DNA of 64,000 bases from Bubalus kerabau (GCF_029407905.1 NC_073643.1:37544501-37608500); one strand, 5' to 3'. Counted from the stretch's first letter, positions 21,553 to 32,287 are shown. The notes: generated from the letters alone by a model not told the origin. Translations and numbers: made by a program.

Positions 21553-21840
21553 GAGAAGGCAATGGCACCCCACTCCAGTACTCTTGCCTGGAAAATCCCA
21601 TGGATCCGTGGATGGAAGAGCCTGGTAGGCTGCAGTCCATGGGGTCTCTAAGAGTCGGACACGACTGAACGACTTCACTTTCACTTTTCACTTTCGTGCA
21701 TTGGAGAAGGAAATGGCAACCCACTCCAGTGTTCTTGCCTGGAGAATCCCAGGGATGGGGGAGCCTGGTGGGCTGCCGTCTATGGGGTCGCACAGAGTCT
21801 TGGGCATGACTGAAGCAACTTAGCAGCAGCAGCAGCAGCA
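21553..21840 (+). mobile_element. Bov-A2 SINE (dimer)
   Basis: Complete sense Bov-A2 with linker 'cactttcacttttcacttt' and an AGC-repeat tail. It has small insertions relative to other copies ('ggatccgtggatgg' near 21602 and 'cttggg' near 21799). Confidence 0.95.
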
Positions 21841-21844
21841 TAGA

Positions 21845-21970
21845 ATGTAATACTGCAGTATCAACTCCATGAGTTTAAGGATTTCATCCATTTTGATCAC
21901 CTCTCTAGCACCTGTACAGTAGTGCTTGCTATGTAATAGATGTTTAGTAAATCACTGACTGAATAAATGA
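21845..21970 (+). mobile_element. L2 LINE 3' end
   Basis: 'caactccatgagtttaagga', 'ctctctagcacctgtacagt' and 'agatgtttagtaaatcactg' plus 'gaataaatgaatg' match the L2 3' end. Confidence 0.7.
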
Positions 21971-22283
21971 ATGTTGTTCATTGAGGCAAAACAAGGTATT
22001 GAACAGAGTTTATAGTTCAATGCCATGTATGTTTTTAAATGAGTGAATATATATTTGTTTGCAAATGTAGGGCTGGGGGTGGGAGGCAATTTTTGTGTTT
22101 GCTGGTTGGTTGGTTGTTGTCTTGTTTTATTTGTTAAACCCTTCCCCATTTTGTACATGTACTAGTCAAAAACTGAAAAGTTAAGAGTACCTAATTTTCC
22201 CCAGTGGTGTTCTATTTAACTAACCCTTTCTGTTATTCTTTGATTATATGCTGTTTAATTTCTTTGCCTTCTTTAAATACTTG
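21971..22283. other. Unique non-coding DNA
   Basis: Nothing recognised. Confidence 0.5.
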
Positions 22284-22296
22284 CAACCCTTTGATA

Positions 22297-22523
22297 GGAC
22301 TTCCCAGGTGGAGCTAGTGGTAGAGAACTCACCTGCCAATGCAGGAGACATAAGAGACTCAGGTTTGATCCTTGGGTTGGGAAGATCCCCTAAAGGAGGA
22401 AATGGCAAGCCACTCCAGTATTCTTGCCTGGAGAATCCCATGGACATAGGGGCCTGGCAGGCTATGGTCCATGGGGTTACAAAGAGTTGGACATGACTGA
22501 AGTGACTTAGCAAGTCACACACA
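22297..22523 (+). mobile_element. Bov-tA SINE
   Basis: Sense copy flanked by 'caaccctttgata' (22284-22296) and 'caactctttgata' (22524-22536), 13 bp with one mismatch. Tail 'cacacaca'. Confidence 0.95.
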
Positions 22524-22763
22524 CAACTCTTTGATATGATGATAGGACTGGAATTTTTTTTTTTTTTTTTTGGAGAGTTGTCTACTGGATATAATTCCTA
22601 CATTGATTCATTGTCCTGCCTTTGGAGTTGCTCATGAGGGAGACCCTTTTTTGTCTATTAGAACAGGTTTCATGTACCTTCATGCCTTATACAAAGCATG
22701 GTCCCTCTCAGGAACACCATAAATTATTTTGTGATGAATGGATAGCTAAAGTATGAGTCACAT

Positions 22764-23518
22764 CAGTTCAGTTCAGTCACTCAGTCATGTCCGAGTCTTT
22801 TCGACCCCATGGACTACAGCATGCCAGGCTTCCCTGTCCATCACCATCTCCCAGAGCTTGCTCGAACTCATGTCTATAGAGTCAGTGATACCGTCCAACC
22901 ATCTCATCCTCTGTCATCCCCTTCTCCTCCTGCCTTCAATCTTTCCCAGCATCAGGGTCTTTTCCAATGAGTACGTTCTTCCCATCAGGCCAAAATACTG
23001 GGGCTTCAGGTTCAGCATCAGTCCTTCCAATGAATATTCAGGACTGATTTCCTTTAGGATGGACTTGTTTGATCTCTTTGCAGTCCAAGGGACCCTCAAG
23101 AGTCTTCTCCAACACCACAGTTCAAAAGCATCAATTCTTTGGCACTCAGCTTTGTTTACAGTCCAACTGTCACATCCTTAGATGACTACTGGAAAAACCA
23201 AAACTTTGACTATATGGAACTTGTCAATAATGTCTATGCTTTTTTAATATGCTGTCTAGAGGTTGGTCATAGCTTTTCTACCAAGGAGCAAGTGTCTTTT
23301 AATTTCATGGCTGCAGTCACCATCTGTTGTGATTTTGGAGCCCCAAAAAATAAAGTCTGTCACTGCTTCCACTGTTTCCTCATCTATTTGCCATGAAGTG
23401 TTGGGACCAGATGCCATGATGTTAGTTTTCTGAATGTTGAGTTTTAAGCAAAATTTTTCACTCTCCTCTTTCACTTTCATCAAGAGACTCTTTAGTTCTT
23501 CTTCACTTTCTGCCATAA
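22764..23518 (-). pseudogene. BovB LINE 3' third, antisense, broken reverse transcriptase
   Basis: Antisense BovB runs from the '(cagtt)n' end to 'tctgccataa', just short of the YADD motif. The post-catalytic domain and C-terminus are recognisable but split into several frames (minus frames 23256-23516 and 22914-23099). There is an expansion near 23230-23260 and substitutions throughout. It is not functional. Confidence 0.95.
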
Positions 23519-24255
23519 TAAGAATTTTAGTTTCATAACAATAAGGGCTAGTCTCATAAAGCAGTTTTTGCTTCAGGACAAGTACTTCCTAATTTTTGAA
23601 AAACATCTTACGTGTACTTTCAGAATTTCGACCCTTATGTAGGTTCTAGAAGGAGGTAGTCTCCAAAATATGAGATGCCCCAGGAGAATGCAGGAAGAAA
23701 CTCTCAAGAGTTCTGTATCTTTTTAATACTGTTTGCAGGCTCAGATGTTGATAGTGTGTGATACTTGCTTTCTCTCATTGCTTTGTTTTGTTTCTGACCG
23801 GACCATTGAAAGTTTGTTGCACACTTCATACTCTTTCACCTTTGCTCCTCTTCCCCCTCAATCTTTAAGTTTCTTTTAGTTACTATATTTGGGGATAGGT
23901 ATTACACTTCTTTCTTTCTTACGGATTTTTAAGGATACATGTTACAGTTAAGAAATAGATGTTTTAAAAGTTGTCTTAATATTTAGTATTTATCCTTTTT
24001 AAAGATCTGGGCCTTAATTTTTACCATCCTTAACCATCTTGGTAAAGTAAAACCCATGTACAAGTTTCCATTGCTGACCTCTAAAAGAATACTGATTCTT
24101 ATGTCTTAGAAGAGATTGATACAGATACGTGTTCTTGAACCACCCACAAACCTCAAAGTGTGCATGCACTCTCCCTGTTGCAATGAGGAATAAACCAGCT
24201 CGTTCAACTATAAGTATTTTCCTGATTGTTTTGAAAGCGTTTGGTATTTAGTTGT
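23519..24255. other. Unique non-coding DNA
   Basis: Nothing recognised in about 0.7 kb before the composite element. Confidence 0.5.
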
Positions 24256-24450
24256 GAATAAACCACATTTTGTCAGACCTCTCCACCATGACCCGCCCGT
24301 CTTGGGTGGCCCCACATGGCATGGCTTAGTTTCACTGAGTTAGACAAGACTGTGGTCCGTGTGATTAGATAGTTTTCTGTGATTATGGTTTCAGTGTGTC
24401 TGCCCTCTGATGCCCTCTCGCAACACCTACCATCTTACTTGGGTTTCTCT

Positions 24451-24684
24451 TACCTTGGACGTGGGGTATCTCTTCACAGCTGCTCCAGCAAAGCGCAGCT
24501 GCTGCTCCTTACCTTGGACGAGGGGTATCTCCTCACCACCGCCCCTCCTGACCTTGAACGTGGAGTAGCTCCTCTCAGCCCTCCTGCACCCCTGCAGCCA
24601 CTGGTCCTTGGATGTGGGGTTGTTCCTCTCGGCTGCCACCCCTGACCTCGGGTGTGGGGTGGCTCTTCCTGGTCACCGCCCCTG
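24451..24684 (+). repeat. Five degenerate GC-rich tandem units
   Basis: Units start at 24451, 24510, 24550, 24606 and 24644, with spacings of 59, 40, 56 and 38. Each opens with a version of 'accttggacgtggggtatct' and continues 'cctc...cgcccct'. The 59- and 56-bp units carry an extra roughly 17-bp insert containing 'gcagc'. CpG decay in some units suggests age. Confidence 0.85.
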
Positions 24685-24685
24685 G

Positions 24686-25042
24686 TTTTGAACTGTGGTG
24701 TTGGAGAAGACTCTTGAGAGTCCCTTGAACTGCAAGGAGATCCAACCAGTCCATCCTAAAGGAGATCAGTCCTGGAAGGACTGATGCTGAAGCTGAAACT
24801 CCAGTACTTTGGCCACCTCATGCGAAGAGTTGACTCATTGGAAATGACTCTGATGCTGGGAGGGATTGGGGGCAGGAGGAGAAGGGGACGACAGAGGATG
24901 AGATGGCTGGATGGCATTACCGACTCGACGGACATGACTTTGAGTGAACTCCGAAAGTTGGTGATGGACAGGGAGGCCTGGCTTGCTGTAATTCATGGGG
25001 TTGCAAAGAGTCGGACATGACTGAGCGACTGAACTGAACTGC
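24686..25042 (+). mobile_element. BovB LINE 3' end (part of the composite)
   Basis: It begins exactly at 'ttttgaactgtggtgttgga' and runs to the '(gaact)n' terminus. The frame 24784-25020 encodes the BovB C-terminal segment ('LMRRVDSLEMTLMLGGIGG'). A roughly 17-bp deletion near 24770 removes the 'tattcatt' stretch. Confidence 0.95.
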
Positions 25043-25050
25043 GAATAAAC

Positions 25051-25928
25051 AGAATATTTCAGAAATGCTTGAGTAATATTCTAAAGTAAAGTACAGCATT
25101 TTGTCTGAAAATTATGAAAAGAAAATCTGACAAGTACAAAAATATATCAAGAATAAATGGTTCTTAATTACATAAACTAGGAATCATCATTTTGAATACA
25201 GCTATATTTTCTTTACCTATATCCACTTCTATATCTTTCTTTCCATATGTATACATACTCTCTCTTCATGTGTGTCTGTATAAATAATGTGTATAAATAT
25301 GTGTATATATATGTGTGTATATATGTATTTATATTATTTTGATCAGAAAATTCATTCATGATTTCCCGTAACATCTAATGTACTTTTGTATCCTGCTTTT
25401 TACATTTAACATGAAATCATGAATATGACCTTATATAATCTGATTTTGCTCAAGTACTTATTTTTTATTATTAAATAGTATCTTGACATTAGATAGTTGC
25501 TCATTCATTATCCTACATAAAATTATCAGCTTTTACTTTTTAACTGGCTGTGAGCCACATCTTCATGTTTTAATGTATGTTTAGATTTCTGTTTATTTCT
25601 TCAGCCTAGTTTTCCCTAGGAAGGTATATACTTTAAAGAAGTTCTTCTTATCTAGTGCCTAATGATTCCCCACTGCCCCCTCCCCCTCAGAATTGTTGAT
25701 TCTTGTACCACCCAGAGATTTGGTGCCAGTTGGAGACCGGGACTGGCAGCACTGTGGGGAGCCCTGAAGTCCTCTTTCAGCTCTGCTGCATCTCTGTACA
25801 TCTGCTTCCTTCATCCTTCTCCCTGCACACTCGTTGTTACTTACATTTTACCCATGTGGCTGCCTTTGTTTTCATCACATAGGAGGATGGCGAAGGGCAG
25901 TTCTAGTGAAAGAAGAATTACTGTACAC
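25051..25928. other. AT-rich DNA with TA/TG simple repeats and an old LINE
   Basis: 25275-25340 is a (TATG)/(TA)-rich stretch. 25340-25560 ('tcctgctttttacatttaac', 'atgaaatcatgaatatgacc') resembles an ancient LINE 3' region. The rest is unrecognised. Confidence 0.45.
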
Positions 25929-25941
25929 TGATGCACCCCAG

Positions 25942-26260
25942 GGCTTCCTCAATAGCTCCGTTGGTAAAGAATCCTCTGGAATCCTGTGCAGGAAACCCCA
26001 GTTCAATTTCTGGGTCAGGAAGATCCGCTGGAAAAGGGATAGGCTTCCCACTCCAGTATTCTTGGGCTTCCCTTGGGGCTCAGCTGGTAACGAATCTGCC
26101 TGCACTGCTGGAGACCTGGGTCAATCCATGGGTTGGGAAGATCCCCTCGAGAAGGGAAAGGCTACCCACTCCAGTATTCTGGCCTGGAGAATTCCATGGA
26201 CTGTATAGTCCATGGGGTCGAATAGAGTTGCATACGACTGAGTGACTTTCACTTTCACTT
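25942..26260 (+). mobile_element. Double-headed Bov-tA SINE with perfect target duplication
   Basis: A first tRNA-like head plus partial BovA (25942-26064, ending 'ccagtattctt') is followed directly by a complete Bov-tA (26065-26260). One perfect 13-bp duplication, 'tgatgcaccccag' (25929-25941 and 26261-26273), brackets both, so they inserted as one unit. Two A/B-box pairs are present. Confidence 0.95.
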
Positions 26261-26273
26261 TGATGCACCCCAG

Positions 26274-26538
26274 TGTATAGAAACCAGATTATTCTAAAAC
26301 TTCTTTAAGGTCAGGATCTGATTAATCATTAGCTCTTCGTCCATGCCTAGGAGGTAGCATTGTAAAATGTACTCTCCAATAAATATTTCTTGCCTAAGTA
26401 GAGGATAATCCTGTTTGACTTAAAATAACCTGCAATATTAAAAATACTTTTATCAAAGACAGCCTTCTCCCCAGAACAAATACATAAATTTATAACCCTT
26501 ATACTTTTTGACTTCACTTCATTCTATCATCCTCCAGA
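26274..26538. other. Unique non-coding DNA
   Basis: Nothing recognised. Confidence 0.5.
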
Positions 26539-26722
26539 TTTTTATTGAGGGCCTCTTTTTATCCAGACACTGTTATGGGAACTGGGAGGTATAACAGTGA
26601 GCTCAACCAACCTTACATTATGGAGTGTGGATACAGAAAATAAACCCCTAATAAATATACAATGCCAGGGAGTGGTACATGTTTTGATATGAAATAATAA
26701 AGCAGAATGAGAAGATAGAATA
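26539..26722 (-). mobile_element. L2 LINE 3' end, antisense
   Basis: 'ttttattgagggcctctttt', 'cactgttatgggaactggga', 'ccttacattatggagtgtgg' and 'aataataaagcagaatgag' follow antisense L2. Confidence 0.75.
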
Positions 26723-27082
26723 TAGTCAGTCACGGTTTCGTGTTCCTTGGTTTCAGTTACCTGAGATCAACCATGGTCCAGAAATGTCAAATGGAAAATT
26801 CTAGAAGTAAACAATGTACTAGTTTTAAATTGTGCACCATTCTGTGTCACATGAAGAAGTCTCAGGCCATCCTGTTCTGTCCCACCTGGATGTGAATCGT
26901 CCCTTTGTCCAGCAAGTTCTGTCCTTTTGTCACTGAATAATAGTAGCCCTCTTGCTTATCAGGCTGGCTGTCCTACTACCAAAGTGTTTGTGTTCAAATG
27001 ATCCTTATTTTACTCAATAATTGCCTCAAAGCACAAGAGGAGTGATACTGGCAGTTCAAATGTACTAAAGAGAAGCCATGAA

Positions 27083-27325
27083 GTGTTTCCTTTAAGTGAA
27101 AAGAGTAAAGTCCTTGTCTTAATTAAAAAAAAAAAAAAGCATGCGGAGGTTGCTAAGATCTATAGGAAGAACAAATCTTCTATCCATGAAATTGTGAAGA
27201 ATGAAAAAGAAATTCATATTTGTTTTGGTCTCACACCTCATACTGCAAAAGTTATGGTCATAGCTTATGATAAGCATTTTTCTAAGATGGAAAAGGCATT
27301 AAATTTGTTCAGTAAGATATTTTGA
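27083..27325 (+). pseudogene. Tigger transposase N-terminal remnant
   Basis: The 80-codon frame has the CENP-B/pogo-type N-terminal DNA-binding wording: 'EKSKVLVLIKKKKKHAEVAK', then 'IYRKNKSSIHEIVKNEKEI', and 'TAKVMVIAYDKHFSKMEKAL'. In intact Tigger elements this helix-turn-helix region binds transposon ends and is followed by a DDE catalytic domain. Here the frame ends at residue 80 and no DDE domain follows. The lysine run (about residues 15-19) reflects an expanded A-tract. It is an internal fragment of an old element. Confidence 0.8.
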
Positions 27326-27465
27326 GAGATCACATTCACATAACTCCTATTACATTATATTGTGATTGTTGTTCCACTTTTTGCTAGTTATTGTTGTTAA
27401 TCTGTTACTGAATCTAATTTATAGATTAAATTTTATCATAAATATATATGATGAGAAAAAATGTA

Positions 27466-27505
<40 letters not shown>
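27466..27505. repeat. (TG)n(TA)n microsatellite inside Tigger
   Basis: About 11 TG units run into about 9 TA units at the point where the Tigger consensus has a short TA-rich stretch. The equivalent position in the second chimera (49233-49311) is also expanded. Confidence 0.9.
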
Positions 27506-27597
27506 GGATTCTGTATTATCTGTAGTTTTAAATGTCCACATCCACTGGCATTGTTGAAAGGTTTCCTCCTGGGATAAGGAGGGACTACTTTAAAGGG

Positions 27598-28771
27598 ATT
27601 TAGAAAAGGCAGAAGAACTAGAGATCAAATTGCCAACATCTGCTCCATCATCAAAAAAGCAAGAGTTCCAGAAAAGCATCTACTACTCCTCTATTGACCA
27701 TGCCAAAGCCTTTGACTGTGTGGATCACAACAATCTGTGGAAAATTCTTAAAGAGATGGGAATACCAGACCACCTGACCTGCCTCCTGAGAAATCTATAT
27801 TCAGGTCAAGAAGCAACAGTTAGAACCAGACATGGAAGAAGAGACTGGCTCCAAATTGGTAAAGGGGTATGTCAAGGCTGTGTGTTGTCACCCTGCTTAT
27901 TTAACTTATATGCAGACTACATCATGAGAAACGCTGGGTTGGATGAAGCACAAGCTGGAATCAAGATTGCTGGGAGAAATATCAGTAACCTCAGATACGC
28001 AGATGACACCACCCTTATGGCAGAAAGTGAAGAGGAACTAAAAAGCTTCTTGATGAAAGTGAAAGAGGAGAGTGGAAAAGTTGGCTTAAAACTCAGCATT
28101 CAGAAAGCTAAGATCATGGCATCTGGTCCCATCACTTCATGGGAAATAGATGGGGAAACAGTGGAAGCAGTGACAGACTTTATTTTTTGGGGCTCCAAAA
28201 TCAGTGCAGATGGTGACTGCAGCCAGGAAATTAAAAGACTCTTGCTCCTTGGAAGAAAAGTTATGACCAACCTAGACAGCATATTAAAGACCAGAGGCAT
28301 TACTTTGCCAACAAAGCTCCGTCTAATCAAAGCTATGGTTTTTCCAGTGGTCATGCATATATGGATGTGAGAGTTAGATTATAAAGAAAGCTGAGCACCA
28401 AAGAATTGATCTTTTTGAATTGTGGTGTAGGAGGAGACTCCTGAGAGTCCCTTGGAGTGCAAGGAGATCCAACCTATGATCCTTTAGGAGTCCATCCTAA
28501 AGGAAATCAGTCCTGAATATTCATTGGAAGGACTGATGCTGAAGCTGAAACTCCAATACTTTGGCCACCTGATGCGAAGAACTGACTCATGGGAAAAGAC
28601 TGAAGGCAGGAGGAGAAGGGGATGACCAAGGATGAGATGGTTGGATGGCATCACCAACTCAATGGACATAAGTTTGAGTAAACTCCTGGAGTTGGTGATG
28701 GACAGGGAGGCCTGGCATGCTGCACTCCATGGGGTCACAGGAGTAGGACACTACTCAGCAAATGAACTGAA
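27598..28771 (+). mobile_element. BovB LINE, 5'-truncated, fused to Tigger end
   Basis: BovB starts at 'tttagaaaaggcagaagaac' (mid reverse transcriptase) and runs to the terminal 'aatgaactgaa'. It contains a roughly 17-bp insertion at about 28475-28491 that creates a 10-bp perfect hairpin, and a 4-bp insertion at about 28354 that breaks the frame. The join to Tigger is identical to that at 49389-49398. Confidence 0.95.
27666..28357 (+). pseudogene. BovB reverse transcriptase remnant with intact A, B and C motifs
   Basis: An RTE-clade non-LTR reverse transcriptase, which copies BovB RNA at the nicked target. The three palm motifs survive: A 'SIDHAKAFDCV', B 'QGCVLSP', and C 'RYADDTTL' with both catalytic aspartates. 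The endonuclease and N-terminal part are absent. A 2-bp deletion near 27665 ('aagcaagagttcc') puts the upstream residues out of frame, and the open stretch has no ATG start. A 4-bp insertion near 28354 ends it early. The C-terminal domain follows in another frame. It is a dead copy despite the preserved active site. Confidence 0.9.
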
Positions 28772-28949
28772 TTTCAAAGAGATTTGTATTTCTTCAGAGT
28801 AGAGTGGTCCAGGAAGTCAAATATAAATTAAGAAGACTCTTCTGTTGTCTGTGATAGTTGATCTAGAATAGTTATCGTAACATAGCTGTTACTGAACGTC
28901 TTAACTACCAGCTGTCACTGTGTGTGCTTTGTGAGTCTCCCTTAAGCAC
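28772..28949. other. Unique non-coding DNA
   Basis: Nothing recognised. Confidence 0.4.
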
Positions 28950-29125
28950 TTCATGGTGACATGCACTTCCATCCATTATTTAACCTCATATTCTCACTGG
29001 TCTTATGAGAGAGCTATTATGCCTTTTCTAAGTATGTGGCAAAGCAAGAGAAGTTAAGTTACTGACCCAAGTTCACACAGCTCCTCAGTAGCAGAGGTGA
29101 AACTCAAATCCAGAGTTGAAATCCC
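28950..29125 (+). mobile_element. MIR SINE remnant
   Basis: 'gagaagttaagttactgacc', 'caagttcacacagctcctca' and 'gtagcagaggtgaaactcaa' match sense MIR well. Confidence 0.9.
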
Positions 29126-30494
29126 TTTAAAACCAAAGGCTATGAGTCTAGAGTTAGTCCTCTGGCTCCTGAGGCTCAGAAGGAAAAGGCCCTTGTGGTC
29201 AAAACCACTGGTGAAAGGTTAATTAGAAACTATTGGTATGTAAACTATTTATATTGATGACAGACTGCTTTTATTTCCAGAAAGTGGGTATGGGCACAGG
29301 GCCTCTCTTCATATGCTAACTAGTTGTACACAAGCTGCTGAAGTACTAAGGACGCCAGCTCCCTTTGTGTCTTGCAATAGCATTGCAAGGTTTGCTCTGC
29401 TTTTGATCCCGAGTTGTGCTGTAGTGAGTTATTTAACATATGTTTCCTTACACCCGTATTATTGAGCACATATGCTTTGGCCCATGATCACAAATGCGGG
29501 TCCAGGTTAAAAGGACACAGGCATCTTTTTTTGGTTGTTGTTCGTGTTCCTCAGAGAACGGGGATATCCGTTTCAGATGGCCCCTTGGCAATAGCGGGAG
29601 AGAATTTGCTGTTTGATGGTAGTTGGTGCATCTGTCTTGTTTCACAAAAGAAAAATATTGAGGACCAAATGGAGAGAAAGTGGCTGCTCTGGGTCTGGCT
29701 GCTGCCTTTCACATCCATCTGGTTCTGACATGAATCTTGTTCAATGAGATTGAGATGATAGTGCAGTGTCTAGCAAATCTTACCAGTTGAAGAGAATTAC
29801 ATTGAGGCTGTAATTAATTTTTCAGCTCAATTACATGCTTCTCTTGATAGCCTTAATGTTTTCTTTTCCTGATTTCAAAGAGCTTTGGTAATTTTACAGT
29901 TAAACCCAGCCTAACGTGCAACGCATCTACCTGTAGGAGATTTCTAGATGTATGTATTTCTTTCCAACAATGCTTATCACAAGACAAATATTTTTGGATG
30001 AGAGGAGGAGAGAGATCACTGTCACACTGTACTAAAAGTGTGATGTGTACTTTTCTGTCTGGGCAACCAATTTCCCGTTGAGTCCATCCCTGTTAAAGGA
30101 TTATTTGTAGCTGAGGCAGTTTGTTGCCTGTACTGAGAGTAGATGGCTTTGAAGCCATTGCTTTCCTGAAATCTGTATTTCTGCCTTATGATTTCATTCT
30201 TATGCTCTAACCTGTACATTATGGAAAATGTGAGAGGCAGATCCACAGTTGTGATTACATTTAACTTCATTAAGTTTGTTCTCTGTCTCTTTAAACGTAG
30301 TTCTCAGAAGTTAGGGCGGAGAACATGGAATCCTAATTTGACTATAGCAGTGATTGTTTCTAGTGATTCTTCAGTGTAAGGAGGAAGACGGGAAGGTTAT
30401 TTTGGAAGTATTTGAATCGAATACTGATCTCCTGATTTTTGCTTTTATTACAAGTTGTTTTCAGGTCCTCGAGAATCAGAAAATATCCCTTTCC
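29126..30494. other. Unique DNA, possible conserved non-coding segment
   Basis: There is no repeat or exon. 29740-29900 has an AT-rich, homeodomain-site-like texture ('gaggctgtaattaatttttc', 'ctcaattacatgc') often seen in conserved non-coding elements; conservation is not testable here. The frame 29414-29728 has no domain. Confidence 0.4.
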
Positions 30495-30990
30495 TCTGCC
30501 TTTCATTCCTTTTTCCTTCATACAGTCATTTAGTCAACATTAAACTGTGAGGAAACAAAAGTGAGTAAGTTCACTTTCTTGAATATGGACTGTTGAACAG
30601 GAGGAGAGATAAAGGAACATTTAATAGTAGTCCAGTGTGGCAAATGCCATCACATGCCATATTGTAGGAGGAAATACAAAGGAGGGATAGAGAAGGGAGT
30701 TGTTGTTTCTGCTAATGAGTCTTGGGAGATGGTTATAGAAAAATGGGCTTTGTAGTATAAATAGTTTTCCAGGCAAAGAAAGGAGGAAGGATCTCGTGAA
30801 GAGAGCTAATGTCACGAGCAAAGGCATGTTGGCATAAATGTGCCTGGTCTTTTCATGCACAGTTGACAATGGAGGGCATCTAATATTTAAATGCATGGAA
30901 TGAATGGTAGATGATGGCAGGTGAGGTTAGAGAAAGTAGATTGGGATATATTGTGAAGAATCTGAGAGTTGCAAACCTGTGGTAATCCTC
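30495..30990 (-). mobile_element. L2 LINE, antisense, degraded
   Basis: 'tttagtcaacattaaactgt' (start of antisense L2), 'ccaggcaaagaaaggaggaa', 'cgagcaaaggcatgttggca' and 'gtgaggttagagaaagtaga' follow the antisense L2 order. Confidence 0.55.
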
Positions 30991-31631
30991 AGAAACACCC
31001 ATATTTCACTTAGAACTCTTTTCCTTTACCATAGTTAGAATCTGAAATTAGTCCTGATTTAATCAGAAAAGAATTTATTGGCTTATCTAATGGGAAAAAG
31101 TCTGAAGATACAGCTGCCTTCAGGAATGACTGGATCCAGGTACCCAGAATTTGTTATCATGAATCTGTACCTCAGCTCTGCTCTGTGCTGTGTTGGTTGA
31201 GTTCACGGGCTCGTCTCTGATGGGAATGATATTGTTCCTCACAGCTGTAGACTCCCATCCTTGCAGTTTAGCAATCTCCCAGAAAAGTGAGTTTCTTTTT
31301 CTTAATGGTTGCAATCATAAGTAAGTCCTGAGATTGAATCCAGTCGGATTAACTTGGATCATATGACCACTGCTGAACACTTTGGCTAGAGAATGGACCA
31401 CGCTGATAGCTAGGTCAGGGTCACTTACCGGACTGTAGGAAAGTAGGGAATGGAGAGTAGATAGAACAAAACAGTACGTTCTCAATGCAGATTCTACTGT
31501 GTAAATTAAAAGGATTGTCTTCTTTGAAAAGACTGTGAAATCCTTTCGGATGCCTTTTTACCTTCCTTACTGTTGTAAGGAGGCCAGCCAGAAGGCATAG
31601 TATCCTTTTTGGTGCGTTGGGACAACCCTGA
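30991..31631. other. Unique non-coding DNA
   Basis: Nothing recognised. Confidence 0.5.
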
Positions 31632-31793
31632 GGGATGGGATGGGGAGAGAGGTGGGAGGGGGGTTCAGGATGGGGGACACATGTACACCCATGGCTGATT
31701 CATGTGAATGTATGGCAAAAACCACTACAATGTTGTAAAGTAATTAGCCTTCAATTAAAATAAATAAATTAATTTACAAAAAAATAAAAAAAA
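31632..31793 (+). mobile_element. Ruminant L1 3' end
   Basis: 'gggatgggatggggagagag', 'acacccatggctgattcatg', 'tgttgtaaagtaattagcct', 'tcaattaaaataaataaatt' plus A-tail. This is the 'gtaattagcctccaatt' L1 lineage, distinct from the copy at 3571. Confidence 0.9.
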
Positions 31794-32277
31794 TCTAGAA
31801 AAGATAAGATGTAGCAACATTTTCATACCTTCCATTTAAAAAAATCATATTTCACTAGCACATCATTTTTCCCCCATTACTATTATCCAGTATAAGGTTC
31901 CTGAAAACCTCCAGTGTGGAAAGTACTAGAAGCTAGGAACCTGAAGTGTGCTAGGAGTTATTACACAAAGATGAACTCCACCTTCACAGAAGTTACAGCT
32001 TGTTAGGAGAGAGAAGATTAGAACAAAAAGAATAAAATAATAAGTAGTGAAATGTGAGTCTATGTAAAAAATAAATCAAAATAAAAATTTATAAGGAAAA
32101 ACATACATATAATACAGTCCATGTCAGCTGCCTTTCAATACTGTGGGTAAAATCTCCAGAGTGAGCAGAAATTGAGGCATGAATCTTTTTCATTTGTTCT
32201 CAGTTTTCATGTGCCCCTTATGGTGTGAGCATCTGGCCAAGTAGGTATGAATCTAGTGCTTTTCTTTATTTTTTTTT
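31794..32277. other. Non-coding DNA, weak L2-like stretch
   Basis: 31920-32090 ('gaagttacagcttgttagga', 'aaaataataagtagtgaaat') may be antisense L2. The rest is unrecognised. Confidence 0.35.
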
Positions 32278-32287
32278 AAACGTGGTC

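Larger units (their letters stand above)
24264..25042 (+). mobile_element. Composite retroelement: leader, GC-rich tandem units, BovB 3' end
   Basis: Three parts are joined without a gap. They are a leader (24264-24450, from 'cacattttgtcagacctctc' to 'tgggtttctct'), five degenerate GC-rich units (24451-24684), and a BovB 3' end (from 24686). One 8-bp repeat, 'gaataaac', brackets the whole (24256-24263 and 25043-25050; 'tgtgaataaac' against 'tgcgaataaac'). This suggests that the three parts inserted together, presumably using BovB machinery. The layout is analogous to primate SVA. I do not recognise a named family. Confidence 0.6.
26726..27590 (+). mobile_element. Tigger-type DNA transposon, internally deleted
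   Basis: The 5' region starts near 'gtcagtcacggtttcgtgtt', followed by the start of a transposase-like frame. The copy then jumps to the 3' non-coding region ('taatttatagattaaatttt') and ends 'gggactactt'. Most of the transposase gene is missing, as in other non-autonomous Tigger derivatives. Its 3' end joins BovB at about 27590-27598. Confidence 0.8.

Noticed and set aside
24451..24684. CRISPR-like array
   Set aside because: Units are contiguous minisatellite repeats without unique spacers, in a mammalian genome.
27083..27325. Possible CENP-B-domain gene
   Set aside because: It is embedded between recognisable Tigger ends with no catalytic domain; a transposon remnant.
27630..28370. 246-codon frame as a functional gene
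   Set aside because: BovB reverse transcriptase without ATG, N-terminus or endonuclease, frameshifted at both ends.
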